Source: CAZWDO01 sp964632485 [NCBI: uncultured bacterium] (GTDB lineage: Bacteria; JAGOEH01). From it: 64,000 nucleotides of DNA. Numbering within the stretch: position 1 is the stretch's first letter; every line of letters starts with the position of its first letter. The notes beneath the pieces are model-generated. The model was not told the origin of the DNA and made no database searches. It saw only the letters and a program-made list of their open reading frames with translations. Of the stretch, positions 57,106 through 64,000 are shown one piece after another. The stretch is from assembly GCA_964632485.1 (NCBI GenBank), contig CAZWDO010000001.1:375279-439278 (forward strand). The letters are read 5' to 3'. The position numbers were made by a program, and so were the translations under genes.

Positions 57106-58142
57106 AGCGCCTCAGTCTCTTCCGCGCTTGAATTGGCTCCTTCTTCATCGTCTTTGATACTTTTGGACAAAGGCTGAACCGGCAGGGAGGTCTGCAGCTT
57201 ACGAATTGTTCCCCAAAGTCGGTTATATACCGGTGAGCGGTTGATCAATTCTTTGAGATGCTCAATCACTTCCAATTGGCGGTGGCATTGCGCCGCGCTC
57301 TTGGACACCATATTTAAAAATGGATTGTTCAGATAGTTGCGATCAGGCAGTTCCAGAAACAACTGCAATGCCGGGGAATACCTGCCCCATTTGTAATAGA
57401 CCCAGGCTAAGCGGTTTTTCAAATATTCCGAGGAGTCAAGTTGCAATGCCTGCAATAAATAGCGCTCAGCTTTCTCCCAGTTTTTTTCCGCGATAAACTG
57501 TTCGGCCAGATTTTTACAGGTTTCGCCATCGGCAATCTGCCCGGAATATTTCAGACTTTTTTCCCAATTAACCGCGCTCACTCCTTTTTCTTCCATAAGA
57601 TAGCGTTTTTTTTGGGCCATATAAAAAGAGCTTTCCGGGTTCAAAAGCAGAGCCGCATCGAGACATGCCAGGGCTTGCTCACGATTTTCCAGTTTCTTAT
57701 AAATCTGAAATCCGAGGTAACGCAATTCATGGCGGTCCGAAATCGCTTGCCGCGCTTTTTCAAAATAAAAGGCCGCATTCTCCAGTTGACCGATTTTATT
57801 CAACAGACGGGCCAATTGCCAGCAGACTTGCGGGTCGTCGCTTTGATGGTAAATATCCATCAGCAAATCAACCGCTTTTTTATAATCCTGCTTGACTTCG
57901 AATAAATAGGCTTTTCGCGCCAGATAGTAGGTATTATGCGGCTCATTTAATAAAAGTCGCGCTAAAATCCGTTCAGCCGGTTCCAAATTGCCTTGATGCA
58001 GATAGTAATCCATTTCAATTGACAAGACCATAGGATGATTGGGATCCTGTGAAGAAAGCTGGGTAATCAGAGTATTGGCTTCTTCATATTTTTTCTGGTG
58101 GAGCAGATGCCGGGCTAAACGTATCTGTTCAGATAATTGCAT
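57102..58142 (-). CDS. Cytoplasmic TPR protein, partner of the ATPase-PglZ fusion
   Basis: This is a 346-aa protein of repeated helix pairs with the TPR pattern (for example A-L/A...Y.KA.....NP), roughly eight to nine repeats from residue 5 to 310, and an acidic disordered tail (DDEEGANSSAEETE). No signal peptide is present, so it is cytoplasmic. Its stop overlaps the start of the 1740-aa gene (ATGA), implying translational coupling and probably a physical complex, with the TPR array acting as a scaffold or sensor. No enzymatic motif is visible. Confidence 0.75.
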   Translation of the reverse strand: MQLSEQIRLARHLLHQKKYEEANTLITQLSSQDPNHPMVLSIEMDYYLHQGNLEPAERILARLLLNEPHNTYYLARKAYLFEVKQDYKKAVDLLMDIYHQSDDPQVCWQLARLLNKIGQLENAAFYFEKARQAISDRHELRYLGFQIYKKLENREQALACLDAALLLNPESSFYMAQKKRYLMEEKGVSAVNWEKSLKYSGQIADGETCKNLAEQFIAEKNWEKAERYLLQALQLDSSEYLKNRLAWVYYKWGRYSPALQLFLELPDRNYLNNPFLNMVSKSAAQCHRQLEVIEHLKELINRSPVYNRLWGTIRKLQTSLPVQPLSKSIKDDEEGANSSAEETEAL

Positions 58143-58233
58143 CGTTTTTCCGATTTGTTTGAGATATTATGTAATTTTCAATTTAATATTTTTATATGTT
58201 TCGGCGTTCCCACTTTTCTCCTCAATGATCCGG

Positions 58234-59217
58234 TCATACTTTGGCGCGGGCAATAATCACAATATTTTGAGTAAAAATTGAATCCCGATGAAATTTTAAA
58301 AGAAATTCCAGTTTAGCCAGCCAATAAAAAAGGCGACGGATGATGATATGCTTCGGGTCCAGTCCAAACGGAGTGGGATACTGGAAGTAATGACCAACAT
58401 AATGATGCCAGACAGGCAATTGGATAGGGGGCGCAATATGACGTGCCAACACGTTGAATCCATTTTTTTCCAACATTTGGGCTAATGACTTGAAACTATA
58501 GTGCACGACATGTTCATACGAATCAAAAAGATCATACTGCCCGGTTTTTTTTAGTAATCTGGCCAGCTTTAGTTTCAATAAACTAAACTTGCCATTTGGC
58601 ACCTTGATGAAGAGAATACCATCCGTTTTGAGCAGGTTCCGCGCGGCGGCCAGCAGTTCACTTGGATTGGGAATATGTTCGAACACATCAGTCATAGTGA
58701 TAATATCGATCGAGTGAAGTGGAATATTGGCTTTCTCCAGAAACGTATTGATAATTTCCAGATGGAAATATTCCTTTGCCAGTTTTGAGAGCGTGGGCGA
58801 GGGTTCAACCCCCAACGTATCGAAACCGGCTTTACTGGCATGCCGCAGGAAAAACCCCATACTTGAACCGACATCCACGAATTTACCGGTGGTTTTGATT
58901 TTCTTGATCAAACCGATATCATGCAGATAATTCGGGTCCCGATGATGTCCTTTTTTCCCTAAAAAAATCAACCGGGCTTCTTCAAAATATTTTTCACTGT
59001 CGCCCCAATAAACCTGTTCCGGATTTTTCAAGCGAGGGTTAGTAAAAACCAATCCACAACTTTTACATCGGCTAATACCCAGATGTCCGCGCTCACGATA
59101 AATCAAATCGCTCTGATCATGGCTACAGAGAGGACATGCGACCTGATCTACATCCTGCTCCGTGTAAAAATCCTTTTGGGTACCGCCATGCACGTAATCC
59201 TGGGTACTGATTTGCAT
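58234..59217 (-). CDS. Zinc-ribbon SAM-dependent methyltransferase (class I, Methyltransf_23-like)
   Basis: This is a 327-aa protein with an N-terminal CxxC-x22-CxxC zinc ribbon (CPLC ... CKSC, about residues 28-57) and a class I methyltransferase domain. Motif I is FVDVGSSMGFFLRHA, followed by GVEPS, ITMTDVFEHIPNP (motif II region) and LFIKVPNGKF. Proteins of this layout methylate sugars, lipids or other small substrates in surface-glycan clusters; it does not look like a DNA methylase (no DPPY/NPPY motif). AAAGGAT precedes the ATG. It is 91 bases upstream of the TPR gene and may or may not belong to the same unit. Confidence 0.85.
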   Translation of the reverse strand: MQISTQDYVHGGTQKDFYTEQDVDQVACPLCSHDQSDLIYRERGHLGISRCKSCGLVFTNPRLKNPEQVYWGDSEKYFEEARLIFLGKKGHHRDPNYLHDIGLIKKIKTTGKFVDVGSSMGFFLRHASKAGFDTLGVEPSPTLSKLAKEYFHLEIINTFLEKANIPLHSIDIITMTDVFEHIPNPSELLAAARNLLKTDGILFIKVPNGKFSLLKLKLARLLKKTGQYDLFDSYEHVVHYSFKSLAQMLEKNGFNVLARHIAPPIQLPVWHHYVGHYFQYPTPFGLDPKHIIIRRLFYWLAKLEFLLKFHRDSIFTQNIVIIARAKV

Positions 59218-59242
59218 TGTCTATCCTTTCACTTATAAAATT

Positions 59243-61342
59243 TTAACGAACAACAGTAAACGATAAAGAGGACTTCGGGGAACCATCCAGAATTTTTAAA
59301 ATATATCGGCCAGAGGGAAGCTCCTGAACATTCACTGAAGTTCGAGCCGAATAACAGACACCATGAGAACAAACCCGTCCCAGCAGGTCAAAAATTTTGT
59401 AATGAACTGGCGACTGGGCCCCGCGAGATGTATGTAGAGTAAACCTTCCGTGATTGGGGTTGGGATAAAGTCCCGCCAAAAGAGTTTCGGACAATGCGTA
59501 AGTCACAGAAATCGCAGAGACTGAAAAATCGTGCCGGGCCAGTAACCCGCCCTCACCACAAATCCAAAGGCATTCATTCAGCTCCACTAAGGAAGTTACA
59601 GCCGATGGGGCTTGCTCGGACCAAACCATCTGATCTTGCGAGCTCGAACAACGGCAGACAAAACCGTTTTCAGTGGCCAGACAAATATCTCCCGACCGGG
59701 TAGAGGCCACTGCCTGAATATCACTGTTATCACTGGTCCTAAAAATAGTATCAACACGAGTAAACCCGGGAATTAACGAAACCAGGAATTTCCCGGCGGC
59801 GGCATAAAGAGTTCCATCATCAGCAACGGTTGCGGCCAGGATCGGTGAGGTTGCGGAAAATTCGAGCGCAGCAGCGGAATCATTCTCCTGATAGCGCCAT
59901 ATTACGCCGTTACCCGTCGTCTCATCTTTCCCCCAGGTATAAAACGTATCATTGCGTATCATGCCTCCCAGAAGCATATAGTTACCAGACAAAATATCCG
60001 AACGGTCCTGCCAGGAATAGCCTCCATCATGAGTATATAGCAGCGAATCACCGATCAGCCAACCGGTCGCGCTGTCGGCAAAAACAAATCCCTTCCAGGT
60101 AACGGAAAATGGATTATTAAAATAATTCCAATTTTCGCCGTTATCTTCACTTAAATAAATGCGTTTACCAGCGCTTCCGATTCCGAGTATTCGACCCGTT
60201 GATGGAAAGGCCAGATTGCAGGGAGTAAACGGCGTTGGGTGGTAGCAACAATTATGATCAGTGAGGGTATAGGAAAGATAGATCCCGGTAGTGGCATTGC
60301 TAAGTACTACACATTCCGGAGTAGCTGAAAGACCTGTGAAACTGAAATCCTCAGCGTTCGGCGTCAGGAGTTGTGTGGCATTGGAAGAATGGCTTGCCAT
60401 CATACCCCAATCGCCCGCGCCAATCAACGATCCATCGGGAAGAGTGGCGAAAGCATTGAGAGCAAAAGCGGTAGTATCCAACAAGGACCAACTTACACCC
60501 CCATCCCGGGTTGCCATTAGGGCAGGTTGGACGGGAGATCGGGTCTTACCGGTTGCCCAACCCGATAAGGAATCAGTGAAACTAAACCGGTTGGGACGAA
60601 GATTATCCTGAGCAGGAGCGTAGATCATCGCCCAGGTCATCCCGCTATCCTCGCTTCTCCAGAGCGAATCGCAACCGGAACCCGTTAAAAGTCCCAGCCA
60701 TCCCCGTTCATGATAAAAAAAAAGGTCGGCATTCGTATAAGTGGTTTTTAAGGATTGCCAGCATAGCGTCCAGGTTGTCCCGCTATCAGTCGTCGAGAAC
60801 AAATAAAAAAAATTGGTTACCAAATTTTTACCGCAAATAATTCCCCGTTCGCTGCTCCACCAGTGCTGCGCATAAAAACGGAACACCCCGTCTTGTTCTC
60901 CGGGGGCTGGAAGCCCATACCAACTAATTCCTCCGTCGCGGGTCATCATGATCGTATCGCCGATTGCGACGGCGGTCAGACTGTCAATCGCAATAATATC
61001 CTTCCAATATTGCGTCGAGCCCTGGTGGTCAAAACTCGTCCAAAGAGTTCCACCATCTGAGGAGCTATAGAGTTCATCATCCTGGTAACGGATAGCGAAA
61101 AGTCGGGTACCGCTTGAGAAGAGCCGGAAAAATTTCAGCGAATTAACAAATTCAAAATGGTTATTACCGGGATTGTAGGAATAGAGATGGTCTGCAGCGA
61201 TCAAAAGACGCTGGTTAACCAATTTCAAATCTTCAATATCACCATAAATCTCCGCTCGTCGAAGAATTTCCCACCCTGAGATTATTCCTGGTAAAAACAA
61301 AATTATGCAGTAAATAGAAAGATGTAGCACTCTAATCATCAT
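59243..61342 (-). CDS. Secreted BNR/YCF48-like beta-propeller protein with T9SS domain
   Basis: This is a protein of about 699 aa with a signal peptide and repeated blades of the BNR/sortilin/YCF48 type (TRDGGISW, SEDSGMTW, TRDGGVSW, SEDNGENW, THDGGYSW). It ends in a type IX sorting domain (LYPNPNHGRFTL, IFDLLGRVCSHG, GRYILKILDG). It is probably a surface or extracellular binding protein; no catalytic motif is evident. Two adjacent ATGs (61342, 61339) follow GGGGG-AAAT, either of which can start. It lies 25 bases downstream (in transcription, upstream) of the methyltransferase gene, so the order is propeller then methyltransferase. Confidence 0.85.
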   Translation of the reverse strand: MMIRVLHLSIYCIILFLPGIISGWEILRRAEIYGDIEDLKLVNQRLLIAADHLYSYNPGNNHFEFVNSLKFFRLFSSGTRLFAIRYQDDELYSSSDGGTLWTSFDHQGSTQYWKDIIAIDSLTAVAIGDTIMMTRDGGISWYGLPAPGEQDGVFRFYAQHWWSSERGIICGKNLVTNFFYLFSTTDSGTTWTLCWQSLKTTYTNADLFFYHERGWLGLLTGSGCDSLWRSEDSGMTWAMIYAPAQDNLRPNRFSFTDSLSGWATGKTRSPVQPALMATRDGGVSWSLLDTTAFALNAFATLPDGSLIGAGDWGMMASHSSNATQLLTPNAEDFSFTGLSATPECVVLSNATTGIYLSYTLTDHNCCYHPTPFTPCNLAFPSTGRILGIGSAGKRIYLSEDNGENWNYFNNPFSVTWKGFVFADSATGWLIGDSLLYTHDGGYSWQDRSDILSGNYMLLGGMIRNDTFYTWGKDETTGNGVIWRYQENDSAAALEFSATSPILAATVADDGTLYAAAGKFLVSLIPGFTRVDTIFRTSDNSDIQAVASTRSGDICLATENGFVCRCSSSQDQMVWSEQAPSAVTSLVELNECLWICGEGGLLARHDFSVSAISVTYALSETLLAGLYPNPNHGRFTLHTSRGAQSPVHYKIFDLLGRVCSHGVCYSARTSVNVQELPSGRYILKILDGSPKSSLSFTVVR

Positions 61343-61451
61343 ATTTCCCCCGGAAATGTTTGCTTAATATTACAATGGAAAACAACCACATCATCCCGTT
61401 TCCGAAAAAACCTTTGCCCGGCAATTCCATCACCTTATAAATCCACATATA

Positions 61452-61477
61452 GTCCAACATCGCTGCGCTCGTTGGAC
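61452..61477. repeat. Inverted repeat, GTCCAAC/GTTGGAC
   Basis: GTCCAAC (61452-61458) and its exact complement (61471-61477) flank a 12-nt loop that contains GCGCTC. The same GAGCGC core occurs in the palindrome at 61845-61880, hinting at a family of palindromic elements. Confidence 0.5.
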
Positions 61478-61541
61478 AGTGGGAGGCGCGGCTTGGCGGC
61501 TGTCGCTGAGCTACATCGTACAGCACACGGATAAGCGCATA

Positions 61542-61557
61542 GCAGGAAATTTCCTGC
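61542..61557. repeat. Perfect 16-nt palindrome GCAGGAAATTTCCTGC
   Basis: A 16-base perfect palindrome without loop lies at the border of the GC-rich intergenic segment. A dimeric DNA-binding protein site or part of a palindromic repeat element are both possible. Confidence 0.5.
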
Positions 61558-61833
61558 GGAAACTTTGCCAACCCGCCCCTCCCAATAAAAAAAAAATGAT
61601 TAAAAAAAAAATTGATATGATATCTTAACTGATAATTTTCAAGGCTAATCTCGCAAATTCCGGATAATTTAACTACGAGTTACAGTTTTAATCAGTTGTT
61701 AATTCTAAAAATTTTATCAGAATTTCAGGATCTAAGCGCCAGGAACTGCCGAAACCGCCAAAAAACCCATGTTTTTTTATTAAATGCAGAGATAGCTGAG
61801 AAACCGACAATTCAATATTCAGAGCTCTGTGGC

Positions 61834-62157
61834 TTATTCGCGCAGCGATAAGCCGTCCGCGCTCGCGGTCGGCTTATCGCCAAATGGACAGGGCAACATT
61901 CCCCGGTCCCACTGAATTTGAATCGTGTATGGACCGAACTGGACGGGGTTCTCCAGCCCATCCTTCCCTTTTTCGATTAGTTCCGCAAGCTTCAGCGCAA
62001 TCATTTCGGTAGTAACGTGTCGTCCCTCCAAAACCTTGGCATCTTCCGCCACGATTTCATGGATATGGCGATCATCATGACCCAAAAAGCCTTCCCGACT
62101 GATTTTCCCGGGCAAAAAATTTTCTTTTAGTTTTAACTCTTCCGGAGTTTGTTTCAT
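61834..62157 (-). CDS. Small conserved-looking cytoplasmic protein of unknown function
   Basis: This is a 107-aa protein without signal peptide or membrane helix. The middle (HIHEIVAEDAKVLEGRHVTTEMIALKLAE without its ends) is helical, and the end of the core reads WDRGMLPCPFGD. The last 15 residues (DKPTASADGLSLRE region) are encoded by a strong GC-rich hairpin and probably represent a tail acquired from a palindromic element. I do not recognise a named family. It lies 11 bases downstream of the coiled-coil gene in the same direction, so the two form an operon and may work together. Confidence 0.6.
   Translation of the reverse strand: MKQTPEELKLKENFLPGKISREGFLGHDDRHIHEIVAEDAKVLEGRHVTTEMIALKLAELIEKGKDGLENPVQFGPYTIQIQWDRGMLPCPFGDKPTASADGLSLRE
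61845..61880. repeat. Strong GC-rich palindrome at the 3' end of the small gene
   Basis: An 11-bp perfect stem (GCGATAAGCCG and its complement), one mismatch and a further 4-bp stem with a GCTC tetraloop make a nearly perfect 16-bp hairpin. It lies inside the coding frame just before the stop codon. No T-run follows, so it is not a standard terminator. Confidence 0.75.
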
Positions 62158-62168
62158 GGGCGCCTCTT

Positions 62169-62705
62169 TCAGGATTTCCGCACAAAGTTTTTATCCAAAT
62201 AGGCACCAATTTTCACAACAATATCTTCCGCCATATTTTTCAAATCCTCTTTCGTGGCGAACTGTTTCATGTCTTCCTTAGTAGCGAATTTCTTCAAATC
62301 CTCTTTTGTAGCATACTGCTTTAAATCTTCTTTTGTGGCGAACTGTTTTAAATCCTCTTTCGTCGCCATAGTCTCCTTTACAATCGCCATATCGGTTTTG
62401 AGTTCAGCGACATCCGTTTTGAGTTCAGCAATATCGCCTTTTACAATTGTCAAATCCACTTTAAATTCCGTAACTTCTTCAGTCAACGCATTCAGGGCGG
62501 CATGCATTTTTGCGCTGTCCGCCTGGGTGTTATATTTATTTTCATGATAATCGGCAATAAAATTATACAATAGCAGGCCCAGGTCTTTATTTTTATTTTC
62601 CGGTTTTTTAAGTTCTGATTTCAATGGTTCGACGACTTCTTTGCGGGTTACATCCAAAATAAAAGCGCGAAGTTCCACCTGATCGATTTCATGCAGATGA
62701 ATCAT
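62169..62705 (-). CDS. Coiled-coil protein with five 9-residue repeats
   Basis: This is a 178-aa protein. The N-terminal half is a helical domain (about 1-65) of unknown family. It is followed by heptad-type helix (AELKTDVAELKTDM) and then five consecutive 9-residue units of the form ATKEDLKQF (about 114-158), ending in a short amphipathic segment. The structure should be a long coiled coil, perhaps trimeric. DUF1640/CCDC90-like proteins have comparable repeats, but this is not a proven member. No signal peptide is seen. It precedes the 107-aa gene by 11 bases. Confidence 0.65.
   Translation of the reverse strand: MIHLHEIDQVELRAFILDVTRKEVVEPLKSELKKPENKNKDLGLLLYNFIADYHENKYNTQADSAKMHAALNALTEEVTEFKVDLTIVKGDIAELKTDVAELKTDMAIVKETMATKEDLKQFATKEDLKQYATKEDLKKFATKEDMKQFATKEDLKNMAEDIVVKIGAYLDKNFVRKS
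62232..62366 (-). repeat. Five tandem 27-nt repeats inside the coiled-coil gene
   Basis: Five 27-base units encode ATKEDLKQF/ATKEDLKQY/ATKEDLKKF/ATKEDMKQF/ATKEDLKNM variants. The unit length is a multiple of three, so copy number can change without frameshift, lengthening or shortening the coil. Confidence 0.85.
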
Positions 62706-62945
62706 AACCTTCCTCCATAGAAAATTCGATTTACATTTGAAGCTGTTACTTACATTTCATTCCGTTTCAAGCGCAAGCTGACCATCTTAAGCAGTTCTGT
62801 CAGCAAGGGGCGGAGCAAATAGATTATATAGCGCATAGCCGCATTCTAAGACCGGCGGAAATCCAAACCATTTATCAAAAATTCGCGCGTCGATGGCCGA
62901 ACTCTAAAAATTAAACTTCCTATATCCGCTTCGGTTCCCTTTATT

Positions 62946-64000
62946 TTACGCAAAAGGATCGAAGAAAATGCGATCATTGGAAATACCATTTTTATTAAGT
63001 ACAGCCATACAAGCTTTGACCATACCGGGACTACCGCAAAGATACCCCTGGGCTTGCGTCATATTGCGCTTACTAATATGGCGGTGCACGACATCGGTAA
63101 TCAGGCCGGTTTCCCCTTTCCATTCTTCTTCAGCAGTGGGAGCAGAAAGCGCGGGAATGAAACGGAAATTTGGCGCTTGTCGTTGCAGTTCATTCATCTC
63201 ATCGAGATAAAAAAGATCCTTAGTCGTGCGGGCCCCAAAGAAGAAAGTAGCTGGACGGGGATTTTGAGTTTGGACCATATCATGCAACAGAGAAACCATC
63301 GGCGCCATACCGGACCCCCCGGCGATCATGATAATTTCTCCCTCAGCGGGTCGCATGAAGAAATCACCCATCGGTCCGATGAAGGACACTTCATCACCTT
63401 CGCGCAAATGGCGATGCGCCCAAGTCGTGCAAATACCGTCAGGCACCTGTCGAATCATCAATTCAATATAATTTGGGGTAAATGACGGAGAACAAATTGA
63501 ATAGGCGCGAATCACACTTTCTTTGACATCGCCATAAGGCTTGCTCTCCAGTTGTACATATTGCCCGGCCTTAAAATGGATCTGTTCGTTACTGCCAAGT
63601 CTTAACTGCAACAGTTTTATATCATAGGTCAGGTCTTTTAAAATAGCGACTCGGGCGCGAAATTGCCGGATATTAAAGAGTTCATCAGGGATTTCCATCA
63701 TCATATTTCGCTTGAGCTTGACCTGGCAAGCCAATCTGATCTGGTTTTGCCGTTCTGTTTCACCCAGCAACGGTTCTTCAGTGGGTAAAAGATTCCCAGC
63801 TCCTTCGGTAATTTTGCATTTACAGTAGCCGCAGGTACCGCGTCCACCGCAAGCGGAGGGTAAATAAATTCCCTGGCTTTTCAATGTGGATAACAGGCTG
63901 CTACCCCCCTTGAGGGTTAATTTTTTTTCCTGGTTAATCGTAATCTCATAATCCCCATAATTTGCGAAAATGCGCTCGGCCAGCGCCAGGATCAAAGCCA
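62946..64000 (-). CDS. NqrF-type [2Fe-2S]/FAD NADH oxidoreductase (5' partial)
   Basis: The frame is open to the window edge. The first residues (LILALAERIFANYGD) look like the end of the N-terminal membrane helix of NqrF, so the start is probably outside. A plant-type ferredoxin domain has ligands Cys49, Cys55, Cys58 and Cys90 (counted from the first visible TTG). An FAD-binding block RAYS (163-166) and an NAD-binding GGSGMAPMVSLL (about 226-237) follow, and the end GYLCGSPGMVKACM matches the family. In Na+-NQR this subunit oxidises NADH and passes electrons to the quinone-reducing complex. A related soluble reductase is the alternative. Confidence 0.85.
   Translation of the reverse strand, partial: ALILALAERIFANYGDYEITINQEKKLTLKGGSSLLSTLKSQGIYLPSACGGRGTCGYCKCKITEGAGNLLPTEEPLLGETERQNQIRLACQVKLKRNMMMEIPDELFNIRQFRARVAILKDLTYDIKLLQLRLGSNEQIHFKAGQYVQLESKPYGDVKESVIRAYSICSPSFTPNYIELMIRQVPDGICTTWAHRHLREGDEVSFIGPMGDFFMRPAEGEIIMIAGGSGMAPMVSLLHDMVQTQNPRPATFFFGARTTKDLFYLDEMNELQRQAPNFRFIPALSAPTAEEEWKGETGLITDVVHRHISKRNMTQAQGYLCGSPGMVKACMAVLNKNGISNDRIFFDPFA

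Larger units (their letters stand above)
61343..61833. other. Intergenic region with GC-rich palindromes
   Basis: 491 bases separate the propeller gene from the small-protein pair. From about 61445 to 61580 the sequence is clearly more GC-rich than its surroundings and carries two palindromes. The rest is AT-rich with A-runs (61587-61612) and no recognised promoter. A 79-codon minus-strand frame (61332-61571) crosses the palindromic part, but I do not regard it as a gene. Confidence 0.5.

Noticed and set aside
58234-59217. DNA methyltransferase of a defence system
   Set aside because: The methyltransferase has an N-terminal zinc ribbon and small-molecule class I motifs, with no NPPY/DPPY motif or target-recognition domain.
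61332-61571. 79-codon minus-strand frame upstream of the BNR propeller gene
   Set aside because: It runs through the GC-rich palindromes, overlaps the start of a well-supported gene, lacks a ribosome-binding site and shows no family. It is kept only as a remark on the intergenic region.
62232-62366. CRISPR-like repeat array
   Set aside because: The units are contiguous 27-nt coding repeats without spacers, encoding a regular 9-residue coil.

Overview
The window is bacterial, about 64 kb, AT-leaning and gene-dense. Five secreted proteins end in a C-terminal sorting domain of the type IX secretion (Por) kind. There are also a PorV/FadL-like outer-membrane protein, bactofilin, an UpxY/RfaH-type NusG paralogue and a Na+-NQR-F-type reductase. 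Together these point to the FCB superphylum. An uncultured lineage near Calditrichota, KSB1, Cloacimonadota or Marinimicrobia is plausible, but the sequence alone does not fix the phylum. No rRNA, tRNA, CRISPR array, insertion sequence or prophage was seen.

Layout. (1) 1-5202, plus strand: the 3' part of a large GltD-like flavin/iron-sulfur/NuoG-like fusion, a two-gene ABC exporter and an endonuclease-III-family glycosylase. (2) 5248-6482: an aldo/keto reductase divergent from mnmG, with facing promoters. (3) 6508-15735: a tightly packed ten-gene plus-strand operon, mnmG-rsmG-parA-parB-M23 peptidase-bactofilin-NusG paralogue-KdsD-nitroreductase-DUF4330-like protein. It joins the classical origin-proximal gid/par genes to cell-shape and envelope functions. 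(4) 15789-22732, minus: a divergent MurA with Asp in place of the catalytic Cys, a TPR protein, gltX, glnS and an AIM24 protein. (5) 22928-24364: a secreted GH18 protein from an apparently leaderless promoter. (6) 24457-30422, minus: a PLP desulfhydrase/deaminase, a cheY-cheC-hybrid kinase operon, an outer-membrane beta-barrel and a lipoprotein. (7) 30803-46804, minus: a subtilase, a mannose-1-phosphate guanylyltransferase and two giant surface proteins (2113 and 2032 aa), each giant with a near-consensus promoter. (8) 47211-51786, minus: MscS, endonuclease IV, a CapA-type protein and a DAACS symporter. (9) 51883-59217, minus: the most unusual locus, a 1740-aa protein with a BrxC/PglY-like P-loop ATPase at the N-terminus and a complete PglZ-type phosphatase at the C-terminus. 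It is translationally coupled to a cytoplasmic TPR protein and preceded by a zinc-ribbon methyltransferase. (10) 59243-64000, minus: a secreted BNR/YCF48-like protein, a GC-rich palindromic intergenic region, a pair of small proteins of unknown function (one with five 27-nt repeats), and a partial NqrF-type reductase running off the window.

Most of the window is envelope biology (secreted proteins, cell-wall and cell-shape factors, transporters) interleaved with translation and chromosome-partition housekeeping. The best candidate for an undescribed system is the ATPase-PglZ fusion with its TPR partner at 51883-58142. It resembles the core of BREX/Pgl phage-defence systems compressed into one polypeptide, without the usual DNA methylase or BrxL.
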